Shown here: piece after piece, positions 36,301 through 48,792 of the stretch | Layout of the letters: the number at the start of each line of letters is the position of its first letter | Numbering within the stretch: position 1 is the first letter of the stretch | Assembly: GCA_008692225.1 (NCBI GenBank) | Contig: VICG01000006.1 | Location: forward strand, 1,865,501-1,929,500 | From: Monilinia fructicola | Lineage: Eukaryota > Ascomycota > Leotiomycetes > Helotiales > Sclerotiniaceae | Direction of reading: 5' to 3' | DNA length: 64,000 nt | Position numbers and translations under genes: made by a program | Notes under the pieces: generated by a model | The model's input: only the letters and a program-made list of their open reading frames with translations | Told to the model about the DNA's origin: nothing | Databases searched by the model: none

Positions 36301-36914
36301 CATGACACTGCGTCATGATACATTCAAACTCTCCTCTCTTACGAAGACACGCATATCTTTCACGTCCCCATCTTGATCTCCACGTTTGTTGCACATAGAG
36401 TCTCACTTTGCGGGAAGCACCGCATTTTTCGTATCGCCAGTCCTTTCACCTTTAGCACGACTCCCAATGAAACGTAGCATACTATTGTGTTTTGTTTTCA
36501 TATGCTCACATTACGACTTCTCAAACTCTTGCTGCATATCTCGATCCGCGGACCGTTCATAGATATATTTACTATCTGCATGGCAACTCTTTCGGGGATA
36601 ATTATCGTCGTTGTGCCACGTTTGGTATCACCTCCACTGCGGGGATACTCGCATCTGATAGATCCACATTGTTTCACTGCATGATGGCATTTTGAGTATT
36701 TGTTGCATATCTTATTTTGCCGCAGCAACCTTTCATGACTACTGGGCCAATTTCGTGGTCGAAGGAGCTCCACGTGTTTGTGAAGGTAGTGAAGTACAGC
36801 GTCCTAGAACATGTAGGGCGGTTGTGGTTTGTTATGGACTAAGTGACCCACTTTGATGTAATGTAAACCGAAAGAGGAGAAAGTGTGTGTTTCAGTTGTG
36901 ATGCAGAAGTCCCA

Positions 36915-36935
36915 CCTCACATTGAAGATGTGAGG
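36915..36935. repeat. Short perfect hairpin
   Basis: CCTCACAT and ATGTGAGG flank a five-base loop, an 8-bp perfect stem inside the gene-poor region. It could be a protein-binding palindrome or chance. Confidence 0.5.
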
Positions 36936-39900
36936 TTTACCCCACAACTACCCCTCATCCCCTATTGGGAGCACGTGAAAGTAGATCACTGGTGAAGAGA
37001 TGTCTTGGTTTAGATAACTACATTGCTCCGAAGGTAATGTGATTGATTCTCCGGGCCGAGGACCAATTAATTAAGAGTGACACTTCCGTTATGTTGTAAT
37101 TCCACTCGATCGAGTTGCATATGCATACTTAATATACTCATACTGTTGTCAGTTGAGCTTAGTATGGGTATATACCTACCAGCGCGAGGCAGAGGTCGCT
37201 TCGTAGCAATCGATGGTAAGCGAGATGATCGGCTTAAAACGCTCACTTTACCATAAACCTCATACACGAGTAAGATTTCGAGAGGGAAACCAGAGAGGAA
37301 GTATGACGCTTATATGTTCATCGCAATGATCAAGTGTGTGGCAAAATCAGAGACATCCGTAAAGTAGCTTTGCATTGTCTCTCCATGCGAGAGCTAAGAT
37401 CTGGACTACGGCACACAGATCGAGAAATTACCAAGCAACGCCACTGCATTAGTTCACTAAATCAGCCGTGCTAGACCCTTTTAGCAAGCTGACTGCATGT
37501 GGCAACAATAAGCCTTGAGCCCACCAGTGGATCATTCTCATACGCGCTCGGAAGCAACCGAAAACTTGGAAAGTACAAGAGAAGCTCTAGAGAGTTTAGT
37601 TCTTTTCATTCTAAAAACCAACCCGCCAATTATATGCCAGCTTCATAAGTTCTAGATATCAGTCACGGGACGCTCAAAAATTTGAGGGCTTCGATCGTTC
37701 AAGTTCTAGATTCCAGAAGAGCTGTGGCGCATCACAGGATGTTGAGATGACGGACAGCAGAATGCAAATTTGTAAAACCATTTACTTGCCCCGAATTTCA
37801 TATCTGCAAGTTTTCGACTCTTCTTGCGCGGAATGCTAATCCGCCAATTCTGTTTCAACGCACTCATGTGGGAAGTGGCTAAATCTTAATTGAGGCGGGG
37901 CAATCTGTTCTACTGCATGATACAGTAGATATTTTAGTCAAGTAATCGACTGCGTAGAATAGAAAGGCCTGGGTCCTGTCACTGATAGTCTACCTGGTAT
38001 CATGCAATCTGCGAACTGGGGGAGTGAGCTGTGGATCTGAAAGTGATACAATGTGATTAGAAGAGACGGCTGCAAGTGTGCCATGGAAAACTAAGGAATT
38101 CAGCCGCACTTCATCGTTTTCACAACTTTTCTCAGCTATCTCAAGGATATCATTACTCTCTTTCCGCACCGTAAGTGAATTGCGGGTCCCGGGAACTGAG
38201 AGCTGGCATGAGATGAACTTCTTTCCTAGGAAGCAGGAAAATTTTGATTGGTTTGGACATATGCTTGCTTCAAAGAAAAAAAAAAGAAGAGTGTTAAATG
38301 CTTGATGAATATCCCCACTCCCTAGAATCTAAACAGCCCGCCGACCTAGCCAAACGAGGGAATACTCCCGTCACCATCTTCAGAAAGGGAAAATCATATC
38401 TATTTTAAATCAAGATAAAGGCTACATAGCACGGAGAAGCAATCCATAGAGGAATGGAAGACTGCTATGAGTGTGCGTCTTTCAAGGCAGGCCTCCGGTA
38501 TGCATCAAACCCAACATCAAATAGGAATGCTAGGCTTTGCTTCCGGATGTTGAACTTTCCCAACCGTCACACCCTTACTTCATACCTCCAAGATATCATA
38601 TTCCCGATGCCCTAATCATTCTCTATCCTCTTACCCCATCGAGACATCTCATCGATACCTCTAATTATAGTGGAGCTCCATACACATGATATATTCCTAA
38701 ATCTGGTGATATACTTGTCCAAGTATTACACACACAGAGGAGACGATAAACTTAGGGCTCTAAACGATTTTGAGGTCTCAGATGCCGAGGAAGTCTCCTC
38801 ACACACATGCAAAATCTTCAATTCTTTACAGTAGTAGATAGATACCTCGGCTTTCATCAATCAACGTACAGAGGTAATTTTCGCCCGGAATAACTTCAGA
38901 ACTACAATATGATTTCCTCTTCATCTATGAAAGAAGTCATAAAAAACCACAATTCCAACCGCAAAGACAGAATGCTCTCCCATGTAATTAACAAATGTTC
39001 CATGTTTACAAGAGCTTGATCAAAATACGCGGTGGTAATAATAGCAACTATAACTCTGGCTATCAATAGCGATCACTGAGGCTTGAATTTGAAGTGAGAT
39101 TGAATACAGAAAGAGAAAATTGCGCTGTCAATATCTGCCTCCTAGGATTGATATTGGATATGCCATAATTGAAGTACGGCAGACTGTGAAGAAAGGTACA
39201 TAAACATGAATGAATAAAGCTAACCCTACTCTCCATTTCACTTTCTTCTCCCTCTTTAAAGTCTTATGTATCCTCATAAAGTTTGATATGCACCTGTCTC
39301 AACTGAAACTTCAAACCATGTCTCTGATCGAGCTTTTCTCTCCCCTTAGAGACCCCTTTCCTGCAAATCCTAAAGGAAGTTGTAAGATATCGACAAAGTT
39401 TAACAACGATTGGTGCCAACGTTTAGCTCATGGTTTCGCCTTGTACAATATTCACTGAAGATCATGGAACCAATTATATCTGGTGAAAAATAACATGTCA
39501 TATAATCTCTTCGCACAGAAGGAACAGGGTAGAAAAGAGGAAGTGGCTGAGGAATAACATCTCAAGATCCTAGGGACTACTTAGTGATATTTTAATGATA
39601 GTGATTAAGAGAACTGGTGGGCAAAGAGATGTGAAGTAGCAGTGATGACTTCTATTGTATCTAAAGCAAGATATGAGAGTTTACAAATTGATAAGAAATT
39701 AATATGAGGGTGTGGGAAGGATTTGATGAACCACTCCCCCGCGCGGAGACCTTTGGTTAGACTTAACGGTTGTCTGTCATATTACTTTAAATTATGGATT
39801 CTGTTATGGCTCTTGATCGAGGGATATGGCGCGTGGGGTAGTTTTTTGGAGTGGATTGATATCGGAGAGTGTTGAGTAGAGAAAGGTTGGTGATCTGTTC

Positions 39901-42492
39901 TTCTTGTGAGTGTTCATGGCCTTATACTCCAAGTTGAATAATGACGGCGGATAGACATGGGAACTCGAGAGCGGATATTGAGGTTCATCATTAGAAGTAG
40001 GTAGCTGTGACAAACTGTTGTCAGAACCTTCATTTCATACGCCTCCCGTCATGGTGCGGTGGATGGCCGCCGAGTCATGGAAAATGACCAATTGCTATCA
40101 AACTGAAGTTTCCTCAGCATGATGATCAACATCGAGCCTCGTTCATGATCCTCATTGGTGGGAAGACCATTTCTCGAAATGATGGCACGAAAGCATCGTT
40201 GGTCTCTCGTAGTGCACCAACAATGGAAATTGCTATCCATCCCTCTCTATCCAGTCTCTCTCAGCTCGAACTCCCTTCTTTTCAGACTCGTAACCCCTTA
40301 AGATCGTAAAGGGAACCACGATCTAAAGGTATCTTTCAAGAGTCATGCCCATCCCAGTACCATCGGCACATCTTCATCAACATCTTAAACCGCATAATAC
40401 AGATCTCCGCGCTCGTGATATTAGATAGATCAATTGCTAACTATTGAAACAAAAGACGCAAGTACTATGTACTAGATAGAAAAAAGCAATCATAATATTA
40501 GATAAGACCTGACAGCCGTCAATAAAAAGCAAAGATTTCAGAAACTAGCTGTCAATCATCATTAGATTACATCAGATCCCAAGTCGATTCCCCAACTTAC
40601 GACTTCGAAGTATCAATTTTATCTAAACGCCCGTGAGCGGAGGACCCTGAGCTTTTCGGTTTGTTAGAAATGACCATACTAGATCTTTTCAGCCACTACG
40701 GCTAAATGATGCTGTAAAGATAGAAAATTTCGAGAATTCCACAATTAAAATGTCGGTATCGTCCCACCATTCTTTGCTTTTTATCGAAAAGATTTCATCA
40801 AAAAACGGTGGCTAGGCCATTCAGTGTACACAGATAGCATGTACACCGCAGCATCACATGTCCCATATCTTGGCACGTCTGGAACGTCCTAACCCGCCTC
40901 CTTCAACCCACAAGATGAAATCCCCACACGTGTTGGTCGCTTTCCAGAGATGCTGATTTCCACGCATACTGATTTCCACAATTTTAAAACACATAAAGCG
41001 CCATTGCAGGCAAGACCTTGCCTGCTGACTTGTTTGTTTTCCGAGATCCAGGTACCCGGTATCACATAGAAACTGTAAAAATCAAGAGCAAACCTCCTGA
41101 ATCCCGACCGAATAAGGCTGATTCACAACTCAGGCAGATGTAAACGCAGCTCGGCTAATTGCTCTGAAAGAAGGCATGGTGTATGTTTCCTTTTGTTTTG
41201 ATGAGTTGAGGGATGTCTCATCATCTCGACCCCATTCAATACCAATGCGTATACCAAGAATTTCACGGTCCCCAAATCCTTTGTTAATAACAACAGTATT
41301 ATACATAAGCACATGAGGACCCTTCCGATTGTATCCCTCTCTATAAATATGGTTGAAGAAACCCACCCGTCAATCAGAATTCTAAAGCCCCGTGTTGAAT
41401 TCACTGATACAGTATATCATGATTTCTTTTTCTCGGAATGTGAATGGGATAGTTAGGGTGAGACTTGGGATCAGGGTTCTTTAGCGTGATGTGGCGTTGC
41501 GTGGGGTATTCTGAAGATTTCGTTCGGTTCGAACCCCTTCATTTTCGCCAACTCATTCATCATCTGATACTTAAGTATTGGCAGTCAATAACTAGTGAGA
41601 AAGATAAAAATCTAAAGTTTCGAGTCTAGCATTTAATGACATCGATTATTACTGTACATAGCCCTAGTCCCGCTTATATTTGTCTCTCAAGAGTCAGAAC
41701 CTTTATTTCCGTCAAACTTTCTACGGTAATAAGAAATTCAAAATATTAGCATGATCCCATATTACCCACCCCGTTCAAATTTGAATCTCCTATTTTCTTC
41801 CACCACCCTCAACTCAAATTAATGCACAGCTCTTCCGAAGTTATAACAATCAATCGATCTCGAAAACCAAAATACCGTACCGGTATTTGCGGGCATACTC
41901 AAGGAACCCGCGTAACAGGGTCCAGCGACCCAGGAATCTAGGTTCAACCTCTCCGTACAGTGGGATGAGATAATACCGGAAAAGAACGAGCGACCCTGAA
42001 TGCTCGAGTATAATGTAAATTATATAGTCCTACCATTGGTGGAAAAAGTAGCGAATGAATCCATTAGTTGATTAGCTAGGGTTCAAAATCCGTTGTGCCG
42101 TCTCATGTGAGGTTTCCGAGGCAGCTTCGGAAACTCCAAACTTGGGATGGGTATACATGGATGGATATAAACAGGTGGGGAGGAGGATTTCACTACTGTA
42201 TATATGAAGATCATCGGTGTAGATGATACTAAAGGTATATGTGGCGCTGATATATGCTATGGTTATTGAAAATCAATTCTTCAATTCTTCATTTGAGTTT
42301 TATCTTGATCATCCATCCCTTGATTCTACATGCCCACCCACATGGGCCACATCTCATGGAAAAGAAAAGCCTTGTCTAAAACCTCCCTGCCCCGGTCACA
42401 AAACCAAATTCCCTGGCTTAAAAATGCCATTCCTCATTTCGCACCTTTTCCGAGTAGCTGGGTAGAAGCATTGGCCATGCATGATCCATCCT

Positions 42493-42510
42493 TCCCATCC
42501 CATCCCATCC
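42493..42510. repeat. CCCAT simple repeat
   Basis: Three to four consecutive CCCAT units in non-coding DNA, a short microsatellite. Confidence 0.6.
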
Positions 42511-45500
42511 GATACCATCCATGCTCTCTGACCCATTTCATCCATTCTACCCATTTCACACATTCCAAACAAACGAAGCGAAAAAAATTCAAGAGGGATT
42601 ACTTACTGTAGAAAAGCCACGCAAAGATGTCTCAGCGGTAGGATTCCGAGGACCGAATGATCTAGGCCTTGTGTTTTTGTTCGTCTGGAGTTTACGTTTC
42701 TACAGAATCTTTTTCTAAAAGGTTGAATCACATACTTTCGGCATTGAACGAAAGTTTAATATTGACTTTTCCTGAGTAGATGTTTGCTTGTCGAAACCTT
42801 ACGGTGATACTGTAATGATGGCGGCGGTATTGTACGAATAAACACCGAAACAATTTATGGCAAAAGGAATTTCTTGGGTCGGATATCGTCATCGTGCATT
42901 CTCGACATTGGTGTCACTCTTGAGTCTTGACAGTCTTAAAGTACTCAACCCTATTTTTTCCAACAGGTTGGGAAAATAGCAGTAAGACATAAATGTATGA
43001 AGACATCACTATAAATACATGACCATCAAACAATTTGCTCGGTTGCTTTGCATACAGTATGCGCCATGGACAAACAGCACGACTCGCGATCTGTCCTGTC
43101 GGCCCTTACTATTTTTGCCTGCAGCCGCTTGCTCTCAAGCTTGGATTTCAAGCTTGGATAATGAGACCATATGTGCATGAAAGTGATGCAGAATTTGACA
43201 ATAAAAGATGTCCGTGGTTTTTCCAGTCGAGCGAGGTAGGGTAGGGTAGGGAGGGCATTGGTAATGTACTCCCCCTCACTTGGATGGAAGCATGCAATGA
43301 ATGGTGGGTGCATTTGTTTACTTTCGGAGAAATGCATCAATCTCCCAATTTTCGGAGATGAATGCCGGAGTGATCCAGTGTGATCCGATGCTACGATGTT
43401 TTATACTGCGGTGAATAAAGGTACGGCATGCGAGGAGTTTGTATATCTGTAGGGAGTAGTCTTCGAATAGTCTGTACTGTAGGAAGATTAAGTTTTCGGG
43501 GAAAAGATTGCCGGTTCTCCTCACCTCGCAATGCATCGTATCATGGTTTTCGATTCGATCCGTGCCTGATGATTGCCAGGTTGGGAATTGAGTACTACAT
43601 ATCCTATTTGTGCGGAGTCCGGATGTATACAGCGAGGTTCTGCGGTCTGGGCCTTTGGGTAAAGAGTGTGGGAGGAACTGATGTGGATGAATTCATCAAA
43701 GTATGTATGGCGCAAGTTAGGTTACTACGTATGTTACTGCACATGTACAAAGATTCCATTGTGATACCGTCGAATGCATGAGAGTGCAGTGTAAGTGTGC
43801 ATGAAAATGTGCTGGCTTGAATTATTGACTGATGACTGGTCCCGATGAATTCGGATAGAGGCATGAGCATGCTGGCAACATGTTCATGTAATATATGTAC
43901 CCAGGCTGCTAGGCTGGCTGGACATGTAATACGACCACCTTGGTGCTCTGCAGATTCAGGATTCGGTGACACTTGGGCTAAGCTGAAGGAGAAAAGAGGA
44001 AAGGATGTTGTGAAGGCTGTAGATGAGATGAAAGAGATTAAAAAGAACTAATTTGAATCGGCAGTTGAATCAAATGTATTTGCCGATATCTGGGATTCTT
44101 GACAAGGACATTGTATGTATCGCTCGATGAAGATTCTAAACAAGGAGGATAAACCAGGAAGGAGTATGCTCCGTAAATTTGCAAATATCAAAATCAACAT
44201 AACATAAAGAAACATGCAACCTATTCATTTCAACACCCTCATACCACCATAGCGCAAAGGAGTTCCAAGACTAAGAAACAAACCCATGAAGCATTACACA
44301 AACGATTTTCCTGGGAAATCCAATACTATGGAGGGACATCTAAATACCGAATGCTATGCAGTCAAAGTGTATGTTAATCACGAATCATTTGATTCCATGA
44401 CACAGATATTAATGACTGACATTTGATGTCAAATGATTTGACAGACCAACAGACTAACAATTTGCCCATATGCGACCCCCTTCCTCGTTTTCCCCTTGGG
44501 TATGGTGGGGTTTTGTGTTGATCAAATCAGAGTTCGTTCCATTGATATTTACATCAGGGGTTTTGCTTTTTACCGTTGAATAGGATTGGGATTGGGATAA
44601 AGATGGGAAAGACTGGGCGACAGTCTAGGTTCCACGGGATTGTCATGCCGTATGCATGGTCTTGGTAAAGAAGGAATTGGTATCCCGGTATAGACCCGTA
44701 GAAAATCTTCCAGATTTGGCGTTTGTCCATATTTTATACTTTGAGTGATGTCAATTAAACCTGCTGGACTCTTTCTTTGGCTCTAATAAACGAATATCTT
44801 GATAAGAATCGAGATGAACCTTTTTTCTTTCTGTTTTCTTTTTTTTGGCTCATGTCATGACTAAAGGTTGGAGAAAGAGTAAAAGAAGAAAACTAGCTAA
44901 AGGATGAATTAACCCTATTTAAGCGTAGGAAGTCTAGTTTGTCATGATGGATCCTTTCTTCCTGAGTAGAACTCGACGCTATCCAATCAGGATTAACGAA
45001 TTCGAGGGGGTCAGTAGGTCTATCATATTTGGAGAATAGTTTTCTTAAAATCAAAGGCTACGCTGGAGTACAGAACAGTACAGTGGTAAATCATCCTTGA
45101 CGCACCATGCCTTATTTACTGGCTCCGCGTTCTCGACTGCATAACGGGTATCAAAATTTAGATAGATCCCTACCCATTTTTTCGAGTCGAATTAAGTAAT
45201 TGTACTCCGAAGTCAAAATTTACCGCGCGCTGATGAACTCCTTTCGATAATGATGAGCTTTTAAGATATCATTGATGACCGGAAAAGAATAATTCGATTA
45301 TAGTTACTCGAGCATTCCTTTAATTTGAGTTTTTGAGATAACAATCCATTGGTTAGTTGTTTGAAGAGATTCCAAATAAAAGGGGAATAACTTCATTCGT
45401 TAAACGAACACCATCTACTCACCAAAATGAAATCACAATCCGGGAAACTCGGCCATGTAAGAATATCTACCCAGTAAAACATTCCCATCATATCGACCCA

Positions 45501-47478
45501 AGGTTTCCTGCATCTATCCAAATCTGTAAATATACCCAGCTATTCTTACGGCCCTTGAATCTCAACCCATGGCGAAAACATCTCATCGATGAATGCCTAC
45601 CTTGAACAATATCACTGATCATTGAAGCATAGCATATCAAATCAAATTCTTTCATTCGTAACTTCCACACTGTAGCTGCCATACTACTATTGGTTTATAA
45701 AATCTATCACTAATTAGTTCCAAAGGCTATGGATGGTGTCTCTTTCAAGAACTACTATTACAGTATACATTTACGGATATTTAATTTACTCGGTATTTAT
45801 CTATCGCTATGAGACTTGAATTCATATCCGGGGGGGGACTCAAGACCCCTCCAGGAATTCGTATCTCTATTCCGCATGGTTTCTACCAACCTAATAGAAG
45901 AATGAAAGTCCGAGATCCATCATTCCAGACTTCACATCTATGAACAGTGAAAAATATACCCCGGCATTTTGATTCATACTGGCAACCAGAAACCCGGCGG
46001 GAACACCAAGATTGTACAATTCAACCACACCATCCCATCTAACAACTAGACTATTTTTGACATGTTCCAATAAGCAGGCTGGATACGTATCATATCATTC
46101 TTCAAATCGATCCTAACTCGCCCCTCATTCTAAAAACAAAATGATTTCTAAATGCTCTTGAACTAAAGGAATCGAACGATATTATATTACACCTCATTAC
46201 TGCATAGAAACGAACTTTCAGACCACACCCAAATCAATCATAAGTACGTTATCAGCTCTTTAAAAAGGTCCCTACATCTCAATACGTGTCAGTTTGAAAA
46301 TCCTTATATACTTTGAGAAGTGGAGTCGAGTTCAATTCATTCATAACTTTTTGATCGAAAGGCTATTTGGTGTAACTTTTTCTCACCACCCAAAAAAAGA
46401 TTCCAGACCGAAACCGAAAATACGAGTACTCACACATCACTCGTGAACCTCAAATCTTTTCGAATGGTACACCGAGTACCCCATAAGGACAGCCAAAGGA
46501 AATCGAATCTAGCCATTACATATCTTTACAACCATAAGCATAACCGACAGTCATATCCAAGCTCACGCAGTCAGTCAAGTCACTCTCCAAATAGTTCGAT
46601 ATCAGCATTTCGAATATCCATATCACGACTTTGAACGTTGGATCCATATCTTTCCTACCCTACCTTATCATACATTGTATTCAATATCCACGGTATCCAT
46701 ACAAAATCCATTGAATCCACAGACGCAAGAATACCAAGCATTATTCGGAAACTATTCAAGCCCCCCACATAATTACTTTTTTGAGTTCTTATAAGTCTTG
46801 TCCCGTCTATCTGGGACGTTGCCTCGCTGGCTCGCTAATTTCCAATCATCCCAACTTATTATCCCATTATCCCTCTTCTTCAACCGACACCTACTCCGTA
46901 CACATCTCTCATTGTCTAAGCGGGTAGTTAGTTATTAGTTCTTAAAGGAATTAGTTCCACAAATTCCCAGAATCCAAACTATCCCATTTCAACAGCAGAA
47001 ACCACATTTTATTCCGTCAATTCCCATAAAGAGCTCTGGAGAAAAAGAAGCAGCAATCAGAAGAAAAAAGAAACTCCCAAAAATATCAAAATTTTGTTTG
47101 ACTACCTCTTACTATCTTATACCTGAACTTTATTATATCTTTCTTGTCATACATATATTCAAGACAGTTATTACCACTCAACTTACTTCATACTACCTTT
47201 TCGATTCCTTTGAAGTAGTTCTGGGAAGACACAACGTATAATTATCGCGATTTTCCCTGTATACCGGTGCATTGGTTCCGAGCGCATGAGGTGGGCGATC
47301 GATTGAAGTTTAATCGAAGTGATACTCGACCTAGTCGCACTGAAAACAAAAAGGGATTCTATAAGGAGATTAATACGCCACCTGGGGAAATTTAAGAGAG
47401 ATATCAAGAGATATTGATGGAGTATCAATTGATTTAAGGATTGACGGTTAGATTCGACTTTTCGACTCTGACGTTTTT

Positions 47479-47486
47479 TATAAAAT
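47479..47486 (+). promoter_or_regulatory. TATA box of the cysteine-motif protein gene
   Basis: TATAAAAT in a T-rich stretch, 61 nt upstream of the ATG at 47547. Confidence 0.4.
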
Positions 47487-47546
47487 ATCTCTTGTCGTCA
47501 CATATCTAATTGCAAAGGATCGACAAAATCATAAATCCCCGAGACA

Positions 47547-48792
47547 ATGAGTTCTTCGGCCCAAGGAACACCGGTGCCATTGGCCGAAGATAAAAAGAAA
47601 GGATTAAGTCGAGTTTTGGGACGAATGAAGACGGTTTTAAGAAGAAGTGACGGATCAAAGAGACTATCATTTACTTCTAAAACTTCAACTGCAGCAAAGC
47701 CAAGGTAAGAGATAGTATTTTCATTTTTATTTTTGTATAATATGGCACTTGTTAATATTTTTGGTCAGTGCATCAAAAACTGCACCAACACCAAAGCCAA
47801 TACCCACAGCAGAACTACCAAAGGAAGCACCCGCAGCCATTCCGGCCCCCGTCGAAGCCAAACAAACCACTGCCCCTAGTTCCCTTCAAGGCGAAACTCA
47901 ATCTAAACCCCAATCCAAACCTCAACCTATAAAAGTATCCCGCGCCGAGATCAATGCCGAAAGAGCTCGAAAATTAGGTGAAAGATTTCAATTACAAATC
48001 GAACCTCATGAATGGCAAACACTTTCCGGGGAAAAAGACGCTTGGAGGATTGAAAAGCCGATCCGCATGAGAATTCATCGCACTTGTCACAAATGCAACA
48101 CAACATATGGCGCCAACAAAATTTGTGCAAGTTGCGAGCATCCAAGATGTACGAAGTGTCCTAGATATCCACTGAAGAAGAAGGACAAGGGAAAGGGCAA
48201 AACTGCTCTGGCGACTTCAGGCCCGACTCCAGTGGAAGTGGACGAGGAGTGGAAGCCGGAGAAGTTAGTCCTGACGCTGCCGAGTAATAGGGTTGGGGGT
48301 CAACCATTGGTTAAGAAGAAGCCTATGCAAAGGGTCCGGAGAACTTGTCACCAATGTTCGACTTTATATCCAGTGGGCAGTAAAATCTGTGCAACCTGTT
48401 CACACGCTCGCTGTGCCGATTGTCCCCGCGATCCGTATGTGCACGCTCTCCTTTACCGTTTATGCTCCCCGAGACCCAAAGCTAATGTACCTTCTACCCA
48501 CAGACCCAAGAAAACGAAATACCCCGACGGTTATCCCGGCGATCAACTTTCCTCGACAACAATTAAGTTTGCATGTCATATTTGCGATAAGACGTTTCCA
48601 CATCTCGACACCTCAGATCCTTCTACAAGTGAACAAGAATGTCGTCGCTGTAAGCATATCAAATGTGACATGTGTACGAGAGCACTTCCTCGCAAAGTTG
48701 TTCCAGAACCCGATCCGGAGGTATTAAAGAGAGTCGAAGAGAAATTAAGGGGGTTGGCCATTAGATCTCCGAGTAGCGTCGTGGTTGTGTGA
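47547..48792 (+). CDS. Fungal protein with three Cys-rich zinc-ribbon-like repeats
   Basis: Function unknown. 370 residues from exons 47547-47704, 47769-48434 and 48504-48792. The second intron (69 nt, GTATGT...CACAG) is a multiple of three without a stop, so an unspliced product would also be in frame. The N-terminus is basic (KKKGLSRVLGRMKTVLRR), then a Pro/Ala/Lys-rich linker. Three repeats follow, each with CxxC-x(7-18)-CxxC-x(4)-CxxC spacing. They start at CHKCNTTYGANKICASC, CHQCSTLYPVGSKICATC and CHICDKTF, and should each bind zinc. The C-terminus is a short charged helix (DPEVLKRVEEKLRGLAI). This architecture recurs as a hypothetical protein in Pezizomycotina. Frame and splice sites are intact, in contrast to the genes further right. 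It stands alone between two gene-poor regions. Confidence 0.85.

Larger units (their letters stand above)
33336..47546. other. 14.2-kb gene-poor region
   Basis: No gene with a recognisable domain, splice pattern or family on either strand. Frames are short (mostly under 120 codons), in mixed directions, and look random. Possible fragments: 33992-34195 (opening MDGIGAAGISIAMIQI) and about 36480-36695. Small features include a hairpin at 36915-36935 and a CCCAT tract at 42493-42510. No terminal repeats, transposase, reverse transcriptase, tRNA or rRNA was recognised. It may hold long untranslated regions, non-coding RNA genes or eroded mobile elements. Average composition was not computed. Confidence 0.55.

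Noticed and set aside
41518..41540. A GGTTCGAACC string resembling a tRNA T-arm
   Set aside because: No A box, acceptor stem or anticodon arm can be folded around it at tRNA spacing.
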